A DNA stretch of 64,000 nt from Eunapius fragilis. Its lineage: Eukaryota > Porifera > Demospongiae > Spongillida > Spongillidae. The position numbers and the translations under genes were made by a program. Each line of letters starts with the position of its first letter. Position 1 is the first letter of the stretch. Below, in pieces: positions 42,801 through 57,400 of this stretch. The stretch lies in assembly GCA_963681505.1 (NCBI GenBank), contig OY811971.1, forward strand, positions 15,301,338 to 15,365,337, given 5' to 3'. Below the pieces are notes generated by a model that saw only the letters and a list, made by a program, of their open reading frames with translations, was not told the origin of the DNA and did not search any database.

Positions 42801-45748
42801 GTGGAGCGTATTACATACTACCAAATTTGTCAAAACTTAAGTGAGTACAAGCTACCACTATTTATTTGGCAACATTAATCCCCTCTAGTTCACTTAGGAG
42901 AGAGGGAAGTTCCTCAATATGCACTACTTTTGCATGTATATACTGTTTTGAAACAATCCAGTAGTAAGTTCTACACGCATTTCAATCAATGGATTGCATT
43001 CAGGTGACTCAGATTCCTTGTTCCAAACTTAAAACCACACAAATAGTTATAACAGAAAGTGTTTGCTCCCTTATAGATGCGGTCATATTTGTAACAGTGT
43101 TTTACATGTATGCAATGCAGGGAGGACTGATTGCCACTCTTATGGCCGAACAGCACCAAACACTGATATGTGCACTGCTACTAAGTGGACCAGCTCTGGA
43201 CTGTATTCCAGCTTTTGAAAGCTTTAAGTTCTCATGTTATGTGCGTTTATGACTCTTTATAAATATAGCTTTGTTATTGTGACTGTAAATCCTATTTTCT
43301 AGAAAGTGGCTATAAGAGCTGTTAAGAGTGTCCTCCCACAAAAAGAACTGATTTCTCTTGATAATAACAACATTAGCACCATCCCAGAGGAAGTAAGTCA
43401 AAACTTCATTTTGTGATCTCAAAACCTCAAGACATGAAAAGCGATAGCATTAGTACTCAGGTGTGTTAAGACTGACTACACCTAAAATTATTAAATGGCT
43501 GCCAAATGAAGCGTTTGTTCATAAATATTCATACACAGACGTTACCCCAGATTAATAATGTCCAATACACTTTGGATTGATAGCGCGTAATTAAAATATA
43601 ATGTTGTTTCCATGACAACAGTTACGCACGGTGAAATAATTGTCTTAATGTTAGATTTGAAAACCCGGGCGATAAAAGAATAGTTTTTCGCATGTTTCTG
43701 CAGTTCTTCTACTTCTGGGATACCCGCATTTAATCATTATACTAGGCTTCTTAATCACTATTTCGAAACGCTTCGAGCGCTTGCAGACAAACATTAGAAC
43801 TGCGAAAAATTGAGCACAAAATTCATCATTTTCGTTGTGCAACTTATGCAAACGATGTTATTTTTCGTAGTGCCCACCCACATTAGTTAGAGTAGTATCA
43901 AATAAATAATATATAACTGCTTTTGTCCACAAACAACGATATTCAATCACCCGGGTTTTGCGAAAACGTAAGGAAACGCCCCCATATTTCGGAGCGCGCA
44001 ACAATAAACTACTTAGGTTGCTATGACAACTATCAATTAAATTAATTTGCGGGATCATGGAACAAAGATTTGGTATAAAGAGAATAGCTACAAGAAGTAC
44101 CCAAACAGAAAAGCGGCATGTTGTAATGTTTGAATTTGCAGAAAATTCAAATTCCAAATATAGTGTAGCCAGTCTTAACATACCTGAGTATACCATCTCA
44201 TGTCAAATTTTGTACAAGAAAGTTTAAGATTCCGTACCTTTATGCTCTGTCTTGTTCAGCTGGTAAATGCAATGGAGAAATTGATCAAATGAGTGCATTG
44301 TTGGGCATTGCCTGTGTTTCTATGTCTGTAGCACATCATAACACAAAGTTACAAAACCAGATTTCCTTGCAGTGCATTTGGTTGGTATATCACGGTAGAA
44401 TAACTGATGGTATGATGAGAAGATTCATTTTGTAATCCTTCCCTCATGCCTTGTTCCTACAAGGTCACCTTCATGATACTAATCACAAATACTATTAAAT
44501 ACATATATGAATCACCATCATGTACATTTATGGAAAGCATTATTCAATGTGGCTCAACCTAGAATCGGTATTGTCTTGGAATTCCTTACTACATTTAGGT
44601 CCAGGCATACGTAGATGACCCTCTTGTTTGGCCAGGTGGCCTGAAGGCAAGGTGGCTCTATGAGCTGGGGATTGCAATGACCCAGGCTCGCGCCAACATA
44701 CGTTCAATTACGCTACCTCTTTTCATGATGCACGGTGATCAGGACGTGCTGGTTCCCATCACTGCATCACAGTTCATACGAGAGAACGTTGGCTCTCAGG
44801 ACGTGCAATATGAGGTCAGTGAAAATGGAGTAAGGCATGCGTCTGTGTGGATTTTTTTATTATTCAGCTATCTAATAGCGTGCATTGTTTTAGCAACGTG
44901 TTGTAAATAGATAGAATGGTAGGATAGGATCATTCCATACATAATTGAGCTACCCCAATAAATACACAAAATCACTGTACATATATATAATCTTAATTAT
45001 TCAGATTATGAAACGTGCTTGTTTGAATAATTTGGGGTTTGGCCCGGGGAGCATTGCTTTAACCTTGTTATGGCTATGCTAGGGAATTATACATGTAACG
45101 AAGATTACAATGTGGCCATACTCATTAGTCATGCAATTTGTTACATTAGTGACAAGGTGTTATTGATAGCATGAATATTAGATGAGATTTTAAGTACATG
45201 AGAATTCATTTAACCAAATTGCAACAAACTTTTGGGGGGTGATGGCTGCTAATGCCAATAAGGGTTCAAGCTTGTTGGGAAACAAATATACTGGGCTGGG
45301 ATACCCTATTTAAAAGCTGGCCATTTTATGTCCTCCCCTTATGATAAAGTGGTTTTGTAGAGTACTTTTACGTGTAAATGCCAATGTTATACAGAAATTG
45401 ATGTACTAAATTTGCAATACAAGTTTGAAGTACAGCATTGTAAACTTTGTGGATTGCCTGTAATAATACTGGCATTATTTACATGTAAAAGTAAAGGTTA
45501 AAGCAATGCAGTCCAAACCCCAAATTATATTTCATAAACCAAATGACTTAAGATTGTATACATATACAGAGATCTTCTCGGGGTAGAAAATGTTACTTCT
45601 GTTTGAGGATCGGGTGGCTCATTGGCTTATTTGTTTCTGATCATGTTGGCAGATATTTGTCAATCACAACCATGAAGTACTCCATGATAAAGATCAAGAT
45701 AGAGCTATGCAGCTGATTGCAGATTGGATTCTAGCTCATTGTGGATAA
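39844..45748 (+). CDS. MGLL: Monoglyceride lipase-like serine hydrolase
   Basis: Alpha/beta-hydrolase splitting monoacylglycerols (in animals including 2-arachidonoylglycerol) to fatty acid and glycerol. Seven exons, all in phase: 39844-39977, 41222-41328, 42165-42301, 43121-43240, 43303-43392, 44599-44814, 45653-45748; 299 aa (human about 303). Oxyanion motif SHGVSEHMGRYD, then YGHDHVGHGNSQG; nucleophile Ser125 in GHSMGG (split by intron 3); catalytic Asp probably D245 in HGDQDVLVP; His275 in NHNHEVLH. The end of exon 4 (donor TAT/GTGCGT) is the least certain junction. The first 25 residues are polar with an Ala run, probably unstructured. Intron 1 contains a MITE; intron 2 begins with a 33-bp minisatellite that copies the exon 2 donor. 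Divergent from ALG12. Confidence 0.93.
40426..40989. mobile_element. MITE in MGLL intron 1, CAGYGGCGGCGGAAGG ends
   Basis: TIR CAGCGGCGGCGGAAGG at 40426-40441, complement of CAGTGGCGGCGGAAGG ending at 40989. Just inside both ends are G/C runs (TTGGGGGGGCT). An internal poly-G of about 26 lies at 40645-40671. Non-coding, 564 bp. No clear target duplication. Terminus type resembles the 4264-4682 element. Confidence 0.75.
41308..41662 (+). repeat. 33-bp minisatellite seeded by the MGLL exon 2 splice donor
   Basis: The exonic copy (GTATACGGCCATGATCACG then intron GTACGTGATGAC) is followed by ten more units TAGTATACGGCCATGACCAC + GGTACGCGATGAC, one of them internally shortened. Each unit repeats the codons for YGHDH and the donor CACG/GTACG. 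Continuing past the true donor reaches TGA within three or four codons (GGT ACG TGA, or GGT ACG CGA TGA). Confidence 0.96.
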
Positions 45749-48434
45749 ATCAGTAGTCTAGACCGGCATGCTAGTTTCATATTTTTTTATCATTGTAAAC
45801 CACTGGGAAACAGTACATTGATAAGTACTCAATACTAGAACTCAAATATGTTTTGTTATCAGTGTTCAATTTGTATGCTCACATGAACAATCATCATTGA
45901 TACATGTATATGTGGTTACATGGTCGTATAAGCACATAGGATGATTCCATCTGGTAGCGTTTATTGAAGGAGTTTGGATCTAATTCACAAAATAGTCCAA
46001 TGTGTTACAAGAACACACTCTCAGATTAAGTAATTGTGACATACTCTATAGTCTACCAGTAGAAATACATTTGTGAAGGCAGTTTAATGTGTATATTTAT
46101 AAAGTCATTTGACAGAAGCTTCTGACAGAAGCTGTTGCTAGTTTTCTTTGCACAGAATAGTTGAGGCAACTACATGCATTTGTGCAGAACTTCCATGTAG
46201 CTGCTATGTGGGCTACGTAACTGCATTTTGAATGTAGTCCCTGTCTGTGCCACCACATTCTTATCTGAATAGCACCTTGTACACCAAAGAATAAGTACAG
46301 TCATTCTTCCTCATGTTTGCACACTGACATCATGTTGAAGTAGTAGGATTTAGTTTACTTTTGCTTTGCTCACTGGCCCATTTAATCACTAAATTTCATC
46401 TTATCTTATTAAATGCTCAAACAATGGCACGGGTAGTGAAGTAAAATCCTTTACTGTGAAATTCTATGTGCAACATGATTAATTTTATTTTTCAATACAA
46501 TCAGCATATTAAAAAGATTGTGAAGTGAATTTAAAGGTTCACGTGCATTCACTTTCTTTACCAATATTGCTCTTTCCCTTTTATATTCACTTCCTCATGA
46601 AGCACTGCCTGAAAGAGAAATGTAAGCATCGATAGGAAGAGGGGCATTTATTTTACTTAGCTTCTTAGTTACGTTTAGTGACATATGCTCATGACTAGAG
46701 GTTTAAACCTTCATATGAATGAGATCTCACAATGCATGCGGAATAAATGGCAAAGCACCCATAACACAGTCTGTGTTCCTACAAAAGCAATCAGCCAACT
46801 GCATAATGTATATGCTGCACACAACTATGACCTCTGCAGTTGAGCCCAAAACATAACTATTATGATTACATATTCGAATTAAAGAGCCTTCCTGTCAGAG
46901 CTGGCTTCATCTTCTAATCCTGGACCTTTCTAATCGCCATTTGATTTAATATGTCATTATCAAAATAAATAATGTCCTTTTGTATATACACATTGGAATA
47001 AGCAATTTTTGCACTGAATAAATGGAGACAAGCAAATTAATTCCAAATTGATTTGACAGTAAAATCAAGTAAAAAATTTTAACTGTGACTCACATGCTGG
47101 TTAAAAATTCATTGTGCGATAAAGAAATGATTTGATTTGTTATTTTACCTGTGTGGCATGTTGCTTTATATTTAATGTCTTACTTCACACTACTTTTTAA
47201 TGTTTTGATGCACCACAGATATTGAAAACGTTTTATTTTATGACGTAATATGTCAGCTATATCATGAAAATTTTTGCCATTGAATCTGGCTCTGTATTTT
47301 GAACGGTTTTCTTTATGCCATCATGAGTCTGAATTATATGTATATACTGCACAAAACAAATTAAGAAAGGTGGGGCGGGGGGTGTACATGCAGGCTTAAC
47401 TCCTGAGGGATCTCATAGATTAGTAAGGCCCTATCTCTTCTGTAGTTTGACGTATATACGTATATATGTCTGGAGTCAGTATGAATGCTTAGGTCGTGCA
47501 CTTCACAATACGTTGCTAAGCTGTTATCGTATTAATCTGCCTATCCGCAACTTGTGGGGGTCGAGAATCCCCACATAAACACATGCATGAACACAACTGA
47601 TCTTGCATATCTAGGCATCAACGTCATCAACTTTTTAAAACCTTGCCCGCGATGGTCCAACTAGCAACGATGTCCAGTCCAAGTCAGTCTTAATTGTCCC
47701 CGCAGCCGCACAATTCCATGCAGTAAGTAAGCCGTTCACGAACTGTGCCGGTGCCTACTGCGCAAAGGAGGTTTACTGAGTACTTAAACCGCAGCACCCC
47801 CCAACGTTATACATGTATTGCATTGTTTATTATCGCTGGCCGCCTTGCATAATAATTTGGTATATCATGAAAGTGGATATATGAATAAGAGTGCGAATTG
47901 AGGTGCAGGTGATCAGTTGTAAGATTGGTACATGTACATTGATTGTTGAATTATATTGTGGAGATGAGAAGACCACCAGCCAAAGGAGGTGAGGACTGAA
48001 ATGAAGGCGATTGTGCTTCTTGATGGAGGCAACCCTATACCTACACCTACCACTATAAATGAGGACTTGTTGGTTATATAGACATCATTTCCGATCAATA
48101 TAGGATAGCTGTTTAGTGCAGTTCTTGAGGTCCAGGAGCAGGTTTACCAGCTAAAGAGGGACTGAGGAACAAGGCCCCTATAGTATCGTACAATGACTAC
48201 TGTAGTATGCCCAAGGTTATACAACTGTCGGACAATAAACAAGATCAATGCATGAAATAGTGAACATATTGCCATGCCCTTCTCGTGTATCTGTCCCTGC
48301 ATTGCAACCAACTGGGCAATGTATAAAATACAGAACATGAAGAACATAAAAGGTTTTCATTGGAGCACTGCCGCCTGAATAAATATTAATATATATAATT
48401 TGCTCACTATGCTAGCACCTTGCCTTCTCCATAT
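45749..48434. other. Intergenic between convergent MGLL and ABCB 3' ends
   Basis: AT-rich DNA with the 3' UTRs of both genes expected here. No exon or element recognised. A candidate minus-strand polyadenylation signal (TTTATT on the plus strand) lies near 47826, 600 bases from the ABCB stop. Confidence 0.5.
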
Positions 48435-51400
48435 TCACTCAGGCTCCTCCACCAACATCTGGAAGTGGTTGAGCTTGTAGTATAGTCCTTTCGTCTTCAT
48501 CAGCTCCCGATGCGTGCCACTCTCAACCACCTGCCCGCCTTTCATAACGGCTATGACATCGGCATTTTGGATGGTGGAGAGGCGATGGGCTATCACTATG
48601 CTAGTGCGTCCCTCTCGGGCCTTGTCCAGGGCCTCCTGTACCACCTTCTCACTCTCTGTGTCCAGGGCAGAGGTGGCCTCATCCAGAAGGAGGATCCTGG
48701 GGTTCCTCACAAGGGCGCGGGCTATGGCTATACGCTGCTTCTGCCCCCCACTCAACTGGGTACCTTTAGCTCCTACATTAGTGTTGTATGCCTTTAAAAC
48801 AAAACATAATAACTTTGTCAGTATTGGACTAGGAAAATGAAATCACATTGCAAACCTTTGGGAGGCTCTCAATGAAGTTGTGAATATTGGCGGCCCTGGC
48901 TGCAGCAATCACCTCTTCATCTGACACCTCCCTGAAATTGGCTCCATAGCGAATGTTGGCAGCGATGCTGGTGTCAAACAGTATGGGCTCCTGAGACACT
49001 ATCCCAATGTTCTGCCTCAGCCATCGGATGTTGAGGTCACGGATGTCCTGCTGGTCTACTTTAAGGCACCCCGACTGGGGCTCGTAGAAACGTTCCAGAA
49101 GGGACACCACTGTGCTCTTGCCACACCCACTGGGGCCCACAAGAGCTAGCGTCTGTCCAGGGTTGAGTGAAACAGTAAGTGCATTCAAGACCTGTAATTC
49201 AGGCCGAGCAGGGTAGTGGAACGTGACATTCTCCAAAATAATCGCTCCGTTTAATGTATCCTATACGGATAGTGTATGCGTGGAATTAGCAATGGATGAT
49301 GATAGATAAGGCAGTAAGTACTCATCCATGGATAACATACTGGTGCAATACCCTCCTCAGAGCAGTAAGTACTGGTTTCAGGAATGCGATTGAGAAGGGC
49401 AAAGATCCGGTTAGCTGATAGCCTGGCCTTGGCGTAGTTTGGAGCGAAGGCTCCTGCCTGGCCTGCAGCCATGGCTCCAAACACCAGTGCAAGAAAGACA
49501 ATGAATATATTGTTGAAGACAGTATACAAGAAGTGGTCAGGAGGACGGGTAACAAGGAATGCACCAAATCTGAATGTGATGACGTAGCCAACGTAGAGGA
49601 CACCTTGAGAGAAACCATAGGTGAGGCCATACACTACAGAACTCCTAAGAGATTTCCTGTGTCGTGAGTAAAGAATGCATATATTTAAGACGACAGTATG
49701 TAAGCAAGGATGATGGCTCACGTGTATGGCTTCCTTGACTCAATTTCGTACTTATTAGCAAATATCACCTCCACACTTAGAGATGCAACTGTACGAATGT
49801 TTTGAATGGAGTCAACTGCAAGCTAAATAGTTTGGGATATATCATATGCACATTTTACAATGGAAGTACAACACCTTTCCAGCATTTTCCAGAGCCTTTT
49901 TGTAGCCAAGTGCATGTCCTGTAAGAGCTTTTACTTGCAGCAGTCCGGCTATCATTATCACAGGTACAAAGCTTAGAATTAGAAGAGTTAGAACCCAGGA
50001 GTATACAAATGCAATGATAAGAGCCAACAGTAGTCCAAAGAATGTCTCACATAGTGTACCCAGGCGAGTTCCAGTTGCCTAAATAAGATTTCAGGCGATT
50101 GTAATGTACTGGCCCATCATCATAGATATTACCACTAAAAATATATCACCACTTAGAATACGTGAATAGATATAAATATACTTGTGACATAAACGTTTAA
50201 ATTCCATTAATGACACGACTTTTCAGTACTTTCATCACAGCTGATTGTATACATGAAGGAACCCTGCTATCTGATTTCTTATAGTCTCATAGCTTTACCA
50301 ATTTGAAATTCTCCCTTAGTTTATGTACTCCTTGATCACTCAATATATATATATAGGTGCTATTTATTCTATAGAGTAATGATTAAAGCCTAATCGAGTG
50401 AATTTTAAAATTCTGTACAGTACATGTCATTTGTTCATTGACTGTGAACTAAATACCTCATGTAGTACTGACCATAAAAACATTGTCACAAGCATCATTT
50501 CTTAATAGTGTTACTATTAATATTAAGAAATGTCATGAATAATCAAACATGGCAGAGGAATGCACTGGGCAGATCAATTGTTTTTGAAAGTGCTACTATC
50601 CCCACATATATACATTTAAATGATGTCTGAAAATGACTTCATCATTCCCTACTTCCATTTCAATGAGTGAAGACACCAGGAAAAGCAGTATTATTACATT
50701 AAGCCAGACTTACCCCCTCAACCTGGGCTGCATCATTTGATAACCTTGTTAACAAGGCACCTGTTGAGTTCCTCTTGTCATCAAACCAGCTGATCTCTTG
50801 CTTTAGTATGGCCTCAAATGTTTCTGACCGCAATCTTAATGTGAGTCGTTCACCAGCAACACTGAAACATACCACCTATGTGTTTACAAGAATTCATTTT
50901 GACATGTAGAGGCATTGATACACATTCATACACAACTGGACAAACTGCTTATATAAAAATACACACCTTCAGGTATGCTGCAACTGCACTCACAATAGCA
51001 AGAGCTATGAATAACCCAGCCCATGGATGTACCAGGGGAAACACCTTATCTGGTGGATTTGCAAAGACACTGAGTATCCTTCCGAAGAATAATGAGAACA
51101 GTGGAGTGACTGCACCAGAAATCATACATCCAATCAGTCCCAGTGCAATCATCCACCACTCTGGTGCATTCTTTTTGAGCAGTTTAGTCAGAGGAATCAC
51201 AGGGATATCCTTGTCCCATTCCTCCTGGAGCTTCTTGGAAGTTGTCCGCTCCAATCTCTTAGGAATGGTGGGATCAATGCCGTAACTGTGCTGTTGTGTC
51301 AGGGATGGTGCTGATGTATCTCCATCAGGTCCAGAGACATTTTCACAACCTGAGGACACGCTAGGAGCTAACATTAATTGAGCGATGTCAATGTCTTCAT

Positions 51401-54400
51401 ATGACTGAAGGGGGGGGGGGGGGGGGGATCAAAAATATGCCAATAAGCACTGAAAGGAGTGCGTGTTAATTATTAGTCCAAATATGATTATCACAATACA
51501 ATAAAAAGTAAGCAATACAAAAGCAAACAGAGTTTCCCTCATGATCCCTAATTGTGAGTCGCAGGCCTATTACAACCAGGTCAGCCCATCATGCATCATA
51601 GTCATACCTGAGCCATTACCAAGTTGAAGTAGAGTCCCCTATGATTGATCAGCTCTACATGGGTGCCTATCTCAGCCACCTGACCACCTTCAAGGGCTAC
51701 TATCACATCAGCATTCCGGATGGTGGACAGTCGGTGTGCAATGATGATGGTGGTCCTCCCTGATCTGGCCTTGTCAAGGGCCTCTTGGACAACAGATTCA
51801 CTTTCAGTATCCAGAGCTGACGTGGCTTCGTCGAGCAGTAACAGCTTGGAGTCACGTACAAGGGCTCGAGCAATGGCCACACGTTGCTTCTGTCCTCCAC
51901 TCAGCTGCACCCCTCGCTCTCCAACAAGGGTGTCATACCCACTGGGAAGGGAGCTGATGAAATCATGGGCATTGGCCTCCATGGCAGCTTTTTCTATGTC
52001 AGCCTGAGTGGCCTCCTCTCTCCCAAAGCGGATGTTCTCAGCTATGGTGGTGTCAAAGAGGACAGGCTCCTGGCTGACCAGTCCAATATGTCTCCTAAGC
52101 CACTTGAGGTTCAGGGTACGAATGTTCTTCCCTCCTACACACACCTTTGGCAGGAGCAACATAGTATATACAAATACACTAACAATACATACATGGCTAT
52201 ATGTAGCATACAATAACGTATATACCTCTCCTCCACTGGGGTCATAGAACCTTTGCAACAACTGAACCACTGTGCTCTTACCACACCCACTGGAACCTAC
52301 CAGAGCCACTGTCTTCCCCACTGATACCTGAAGACTGAAGCCTTGCAGGACCTAGCCATCAGCACACCTGCTCAAAAGGTGACCTCCATTCAAAGCTAAA
52401 CATACCTGGACATCAGGTCTGGTTGGGTAACTGAAGTGGACATCCTTGAACTCAACAGTGCTATCAAAGGTCTCTAGAGCCTCCCCCTCATTGGAGGTAG
52501 AGTCAATAGTTGGGACCTGGAGGATGGAGTAGGGGAAGAGGAGGAGTGAATGGAAGAAGATATGCAAGTGGAATGCAGAGACACATGGAGTAAACTTTGG
52601 ATTGAGGTGACTTTCTAAGCTAAGGACAGTATAAGAAGCAGTGCTTATAGATGAATGACCACATACCCTATCAATGGTCTCGTAGATGGTCACAGAGGCC
52701 CCTGCTGCTGTCATGAAATTTTCCATATTTGGTGCTGCCTGACCCAGAGAGAAGGCTCCAGTGATTAGGGAAATGAACGACTGCATAATGGAAGGAGGTA
52801 ATTTTTGTAGTATAAATTACAGCAAGAATCATGTTCGTGAAGTAGATACATGAATGTCTTTGCATCATGTCACACCGTAAAAATACTCACTGTAACTAGA
52901 CGACCAGAATTTACTTGGCGGACAGATATGAGATAACCTCCGAACCTGTAACAATGGAAATATTTAGTTGCACCAATTTTGAAAAGGGGGATGCAGTTGC
53001 GTGATACATGGGGTCGTGGCAGCGATAAGGGACATAAAAGCGCATAATACAAACAATTTCAAGGAAAGAGCATCAAAGTTGATGCATGCAATTAAAATGT
53101 ACGCATAATTACTGTAACTCCATGATGGACAGACTAATTTCCAGAAAGAAGTTGTAGAGTCTCTTAGAATATGCAATAAATTATAATGCATTAAACTATT
53201 ATAACTACATTAAACTAGATACACTAAATAATAACACAAAACTTATACAAATAATCTACATCTTCACTGTCCACTTCATTGTGAAGTATGCTTGATGTTA
53301 TGCATAGAAAGTACGAAATCTAATTAACCACATTACCATCCCATTTGCACACCATTAAACCACAAACCACTTAATTAAACATCTCGTGTTCACTTCTTAG
53401 ATTTCTTCATGGGCTCGTAAATATACGTTCTATGTGATATTCAGTATTTGCAGATTTAATTGTTACTAAAAAGTCACTGAGTTAACATGGTGGGTGGAGG
53501 GAATTGTGGAAAGAGGTACCACTAAAAGGGAAAGGGGGTATTTTGAAAGGCAACCAAAGCTACCATTGTAGTTACAGCCATAGTGCTATGATAAACTCAC
53601 CAAAAGACCACTGAATAGAGACAGTAGGTGATAAATATGGTCAGCGCCAGTACAGTGCCATTGCCGAGACCTTTTTTTACCCCAATCTCGCCGATCTCGT
53701 TCAAACGTCGATTATACCTATAGAGTAATCAAAACAGCAATGCAAATGATACAACCAAGCCATAGTGTGTTCTAAATCAAGAGCATTGAGGGCACTAGCT
53801 AGCTAACCAGTATGCAATCATTGCTGGAACATGGTGGAATGTGTGGGCAGTCCATGATAATATCTGAAGGCAATTGACAAAAAAGTAACTAATATAATTG
53901 TTGAGATTGGTAAAATGATGATGGAAGCAAATTAATTAAACTTCAATTGTAAAAGTACTTCAGAATTGTTATATACACAATGCCTAATGTCATTTTAATG
54001 TGGTTCATGCACTATATCATATTTACGTCAGCGGATTTTACAGTGGTTGATTTTTAACTTCTTGTCTATTAGTGGCAGCTCTTGCATACGTCAGTGTGCA
54101 CTAGATTCCTCCATTGCAGATAGGATTCATTCAATTCAAAAGCCATTGGCCTTGCTATGCATGGAACTGCAGTAGGATAGTGTGAAATAATGTTTGGAGG
54201 GTACACGTGCAATGATAGAAATAATTTTTGCTAGGGCAGTGTGGTCATTTTCATTGTTCCAAGACTACACGTCCATTTGCTCTTATGCCCTTCTGTGTTT
54301 ACACCAACGTACTTATCAGTCTCTTTCCACTCTCTTCCCAATATCACTACAGTTCTGATAGATGTCTAAACCTCCTCTGCCACACCCACTACCCATCCCT

Positions 54401-57400
54401 CTAACCACATCCCTCACCTATCCGTCTCTTTCCTCTCTCCTCCCAATGCCACAACAGTTCTGATGGATGACAGGACCTCCTCGGCCACTGCTCCTGCAGA
54501 GGCGTACTGCTTCTGAGCCTTGGTCGTCAGAGATGTGGCCAGCTGAGGCAAAGGGACCAGGAAAGCATTACAGACATTCTTTACATCACTACCTACAGAA
54601 TAACAGAAAGAGAATAATGTCAACTGGTTTTTATTTTCTGTTACAGTGGCAGCATGAGGTTAGAAGCATGATTGATTGTGACAAGGGTGTGGTACGATGA
54701 ATTCAGCACACGCTTTGGCAGGTTCTGTCTTGTACACTATTGCATATGGAAATTAGTTGATTAAACCATACCTACTGCTTCCTAAGGCAGCCCAATGACA
54801 GTTTGCACATGCATCAACCAGTTGTGTTTTCGTCATCTGCCACGAAACAAATTATAAAGAAGCCTCCCTTCCCTTCCCCTCTCACTCCTCTAACCCATTA
54901 CCTTCTTCCCCTCCATTGCCCTCCTCCCCTCCATTGCACTCCTCCCCTCCATTACCCCCCTCCGCTCCATTACCCCCCTCCCCTCCGTTGCCCTCCTCCC
55001 CTCCCTTACCCTCCTCCAATCCCAGTACCCTCTCCACTCCCTAACCCTCCTCCCCTCCCTTATCTTCCTCCCTCTTCCACCTACATACAACCTACTTTAG
55101 AATGTAATCATTTGAGCCATGCCACTCCCACTCTTCATATTTTCAATTTTTTTATAACATGCCAGAGACTTGGAGAATGACTGTTTAATCACTCCAACGT
55201 ATAACATACTCCTACTGCCATTTCATTTCTCATTACATCTAATACGCATAATCAATGAAATGACACAGTGAAAGGGAGCTAGGCTCACTACACCCTTTCC
55301 ACTTTTCAAGTGCACCAAATAAATGCACACTGGCCCATTTAATCATGGAAATCATAACTAAGCTCCCCCCATGAGGTGTCTTAGAGATGCTGAAGTGCTA
55401 GATCAGAAGGCAGAAGCCTTCAGACAAATGATGTGGTGTGCATGTAGAGTTAGTTAGTACAGTTCTCATTACCCAGCTCTTGGGAAATTTGGTGCTGTTT
55501 CGTAACCATGGTCAACAATCATTGAATCGATAAAATGGTGCAAGGGGGTGAGAGGGAGAGGAATGGAAGGATAGATGAGTGAGGACACTGCGCAGAAAAT
55601 CACATGAGTGAGACGATCCTCACCTTGGCAAAGGCAGATACACATATGGCAAGTAGGGGTAAGAAGGCAAGGAGCAGGAGGGTCACCTTCCAGCTACTTA
55701 TGAAAGCATTAATCAGTCCTCCAAAGAAGGTGGCAACCAGCTGTATTAAGATGGACAGCTTGTCCCCAATGCCATCATGGATCTTGTCCAAGTCACTGCA
55801 TAAGGAGTGAGAGACGGGTGATGCAGAGGTTTGGTGTGCACATGTGCCCTGGCATATGATGCAAACAGAACTAGAGTAAGGTATTTCCCTGATGCTAGGA
55901 AATGTGAGCAGTATGGATGGGATGCATAATTTTGATATGCAGATAGATAAAGGGACAATGTTATGACCTACTCATTCAGCCTGCTGGCCAGCTCCCCACT
56001 GGGATTCCCATCAAACCACCCTATGTCCTGCCTCAGGATGGCCCTGTAGTAGTACAGGCGTATCTTGTACAGCTGCCGCTCGCACGCAGTCTGGAAGAAG
56101 AACACCTGGACGTAGGAGGCTAGGAACACCCCCACAGCTACTCCAATCATCTTGAATATGGCCGTGTTGATGGACAATATCAGCAGGTCATTGTCCACGC
56201 AGCTGACTGCATTCTCTGGGGAGGAGAAGTTGTGTATGGTGGAGGAGAGGAGAGAGTTGTTGCAGCCGACGGTCATGTTGAACAGCGTCAGGGAGACATT
56301 GTTGGTCAGGGCATTGAAAGTGAAAGCGTTAACGATTTCACCAAATATTAGCAAGGATAAAGGTGTGGCCAAACCCCCTCCAATGGCAGCTACCGTACCA
56401 AGCACCATGATCAACCAGTCCAAAGCTGTGGCATAACGGAACTGTTACAGAAAGGATAGGGTGGTGCAAAGATTGATATGAAACAGTGCTTAGTAGACAA
56501 CGTAAAATCTTCCAATCATGGACTGAAGTAGATATATGACAAAGACAAAGTATCAATTGTTGATAACAAATTTCTATGGAAATCAGGCACAAACTATAAA
56601 CTGAAAGTACATACCGTGCCAGAAATAGCCTGGGGTTATGCATGTAATCCAGAGGTGTAGGGGGCCGGGGGCCAACGCATGCATACTTCGCTGCCCCCTC
56701 GCCCCCAACAATATTTTCCCTTTGGTACTTTACGTATCCTGTAACCACTAAAGCCTAAATTATTCGCGATCGACCGTTTATTTGTTTGGCTACATTAATA
56801 CATCGCAAACAATCATTAATATGTACATTGAACTGGTTGTCTGTGGTTGGGAATTTATGCATTATATGTAGTGCCCCCCCCCCCCCGCCCCCTCCCCTCC
56901 CCCCAATCTTTAATGCACGCCTCTGCAATGGTAGTGAAATAGCTGTGCGTATCGGATGCATTTTAATTTTGTGAACTACTTGTGTAGTCGCATGAATCTC
57001 ATTTCAGCCCTACCTTTGTACATGCAGCATGAGACATGGGCCATAAGTCTGCATGATATTAATTAGAAGACGTAGTTATCCTCTGACATACATTCATTAC
57101 AACATACCGGATGCTCCGATTACAGCTGCTATAAACATACCATGAAACAAGTTACTATTTTTAAAAACATTAATTCTCTTTGATAATAGGATTGCAAGGC
57201 ATATAACAGACTAGCACGTCAAGTTATAATAGTGACCATGCATGCATGCATTCATGCGCTAAAATCCCTTTTTATCATACATGTATACAACTTTATTAAT
57301 CTTAAAATTTGGAAATCCTGAATTCACTTTGCTCCGCTCGTATAAACTTCAATCATGGATATTTATGCTTCAATTCGCATCGTATTGGATATTTTTTGGG

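Noticed and set aside
54803-55180. 125-codon Pro-rich frame
   Set aside because: Translation of the CTCCCC minisatellite in an ABCB intron.
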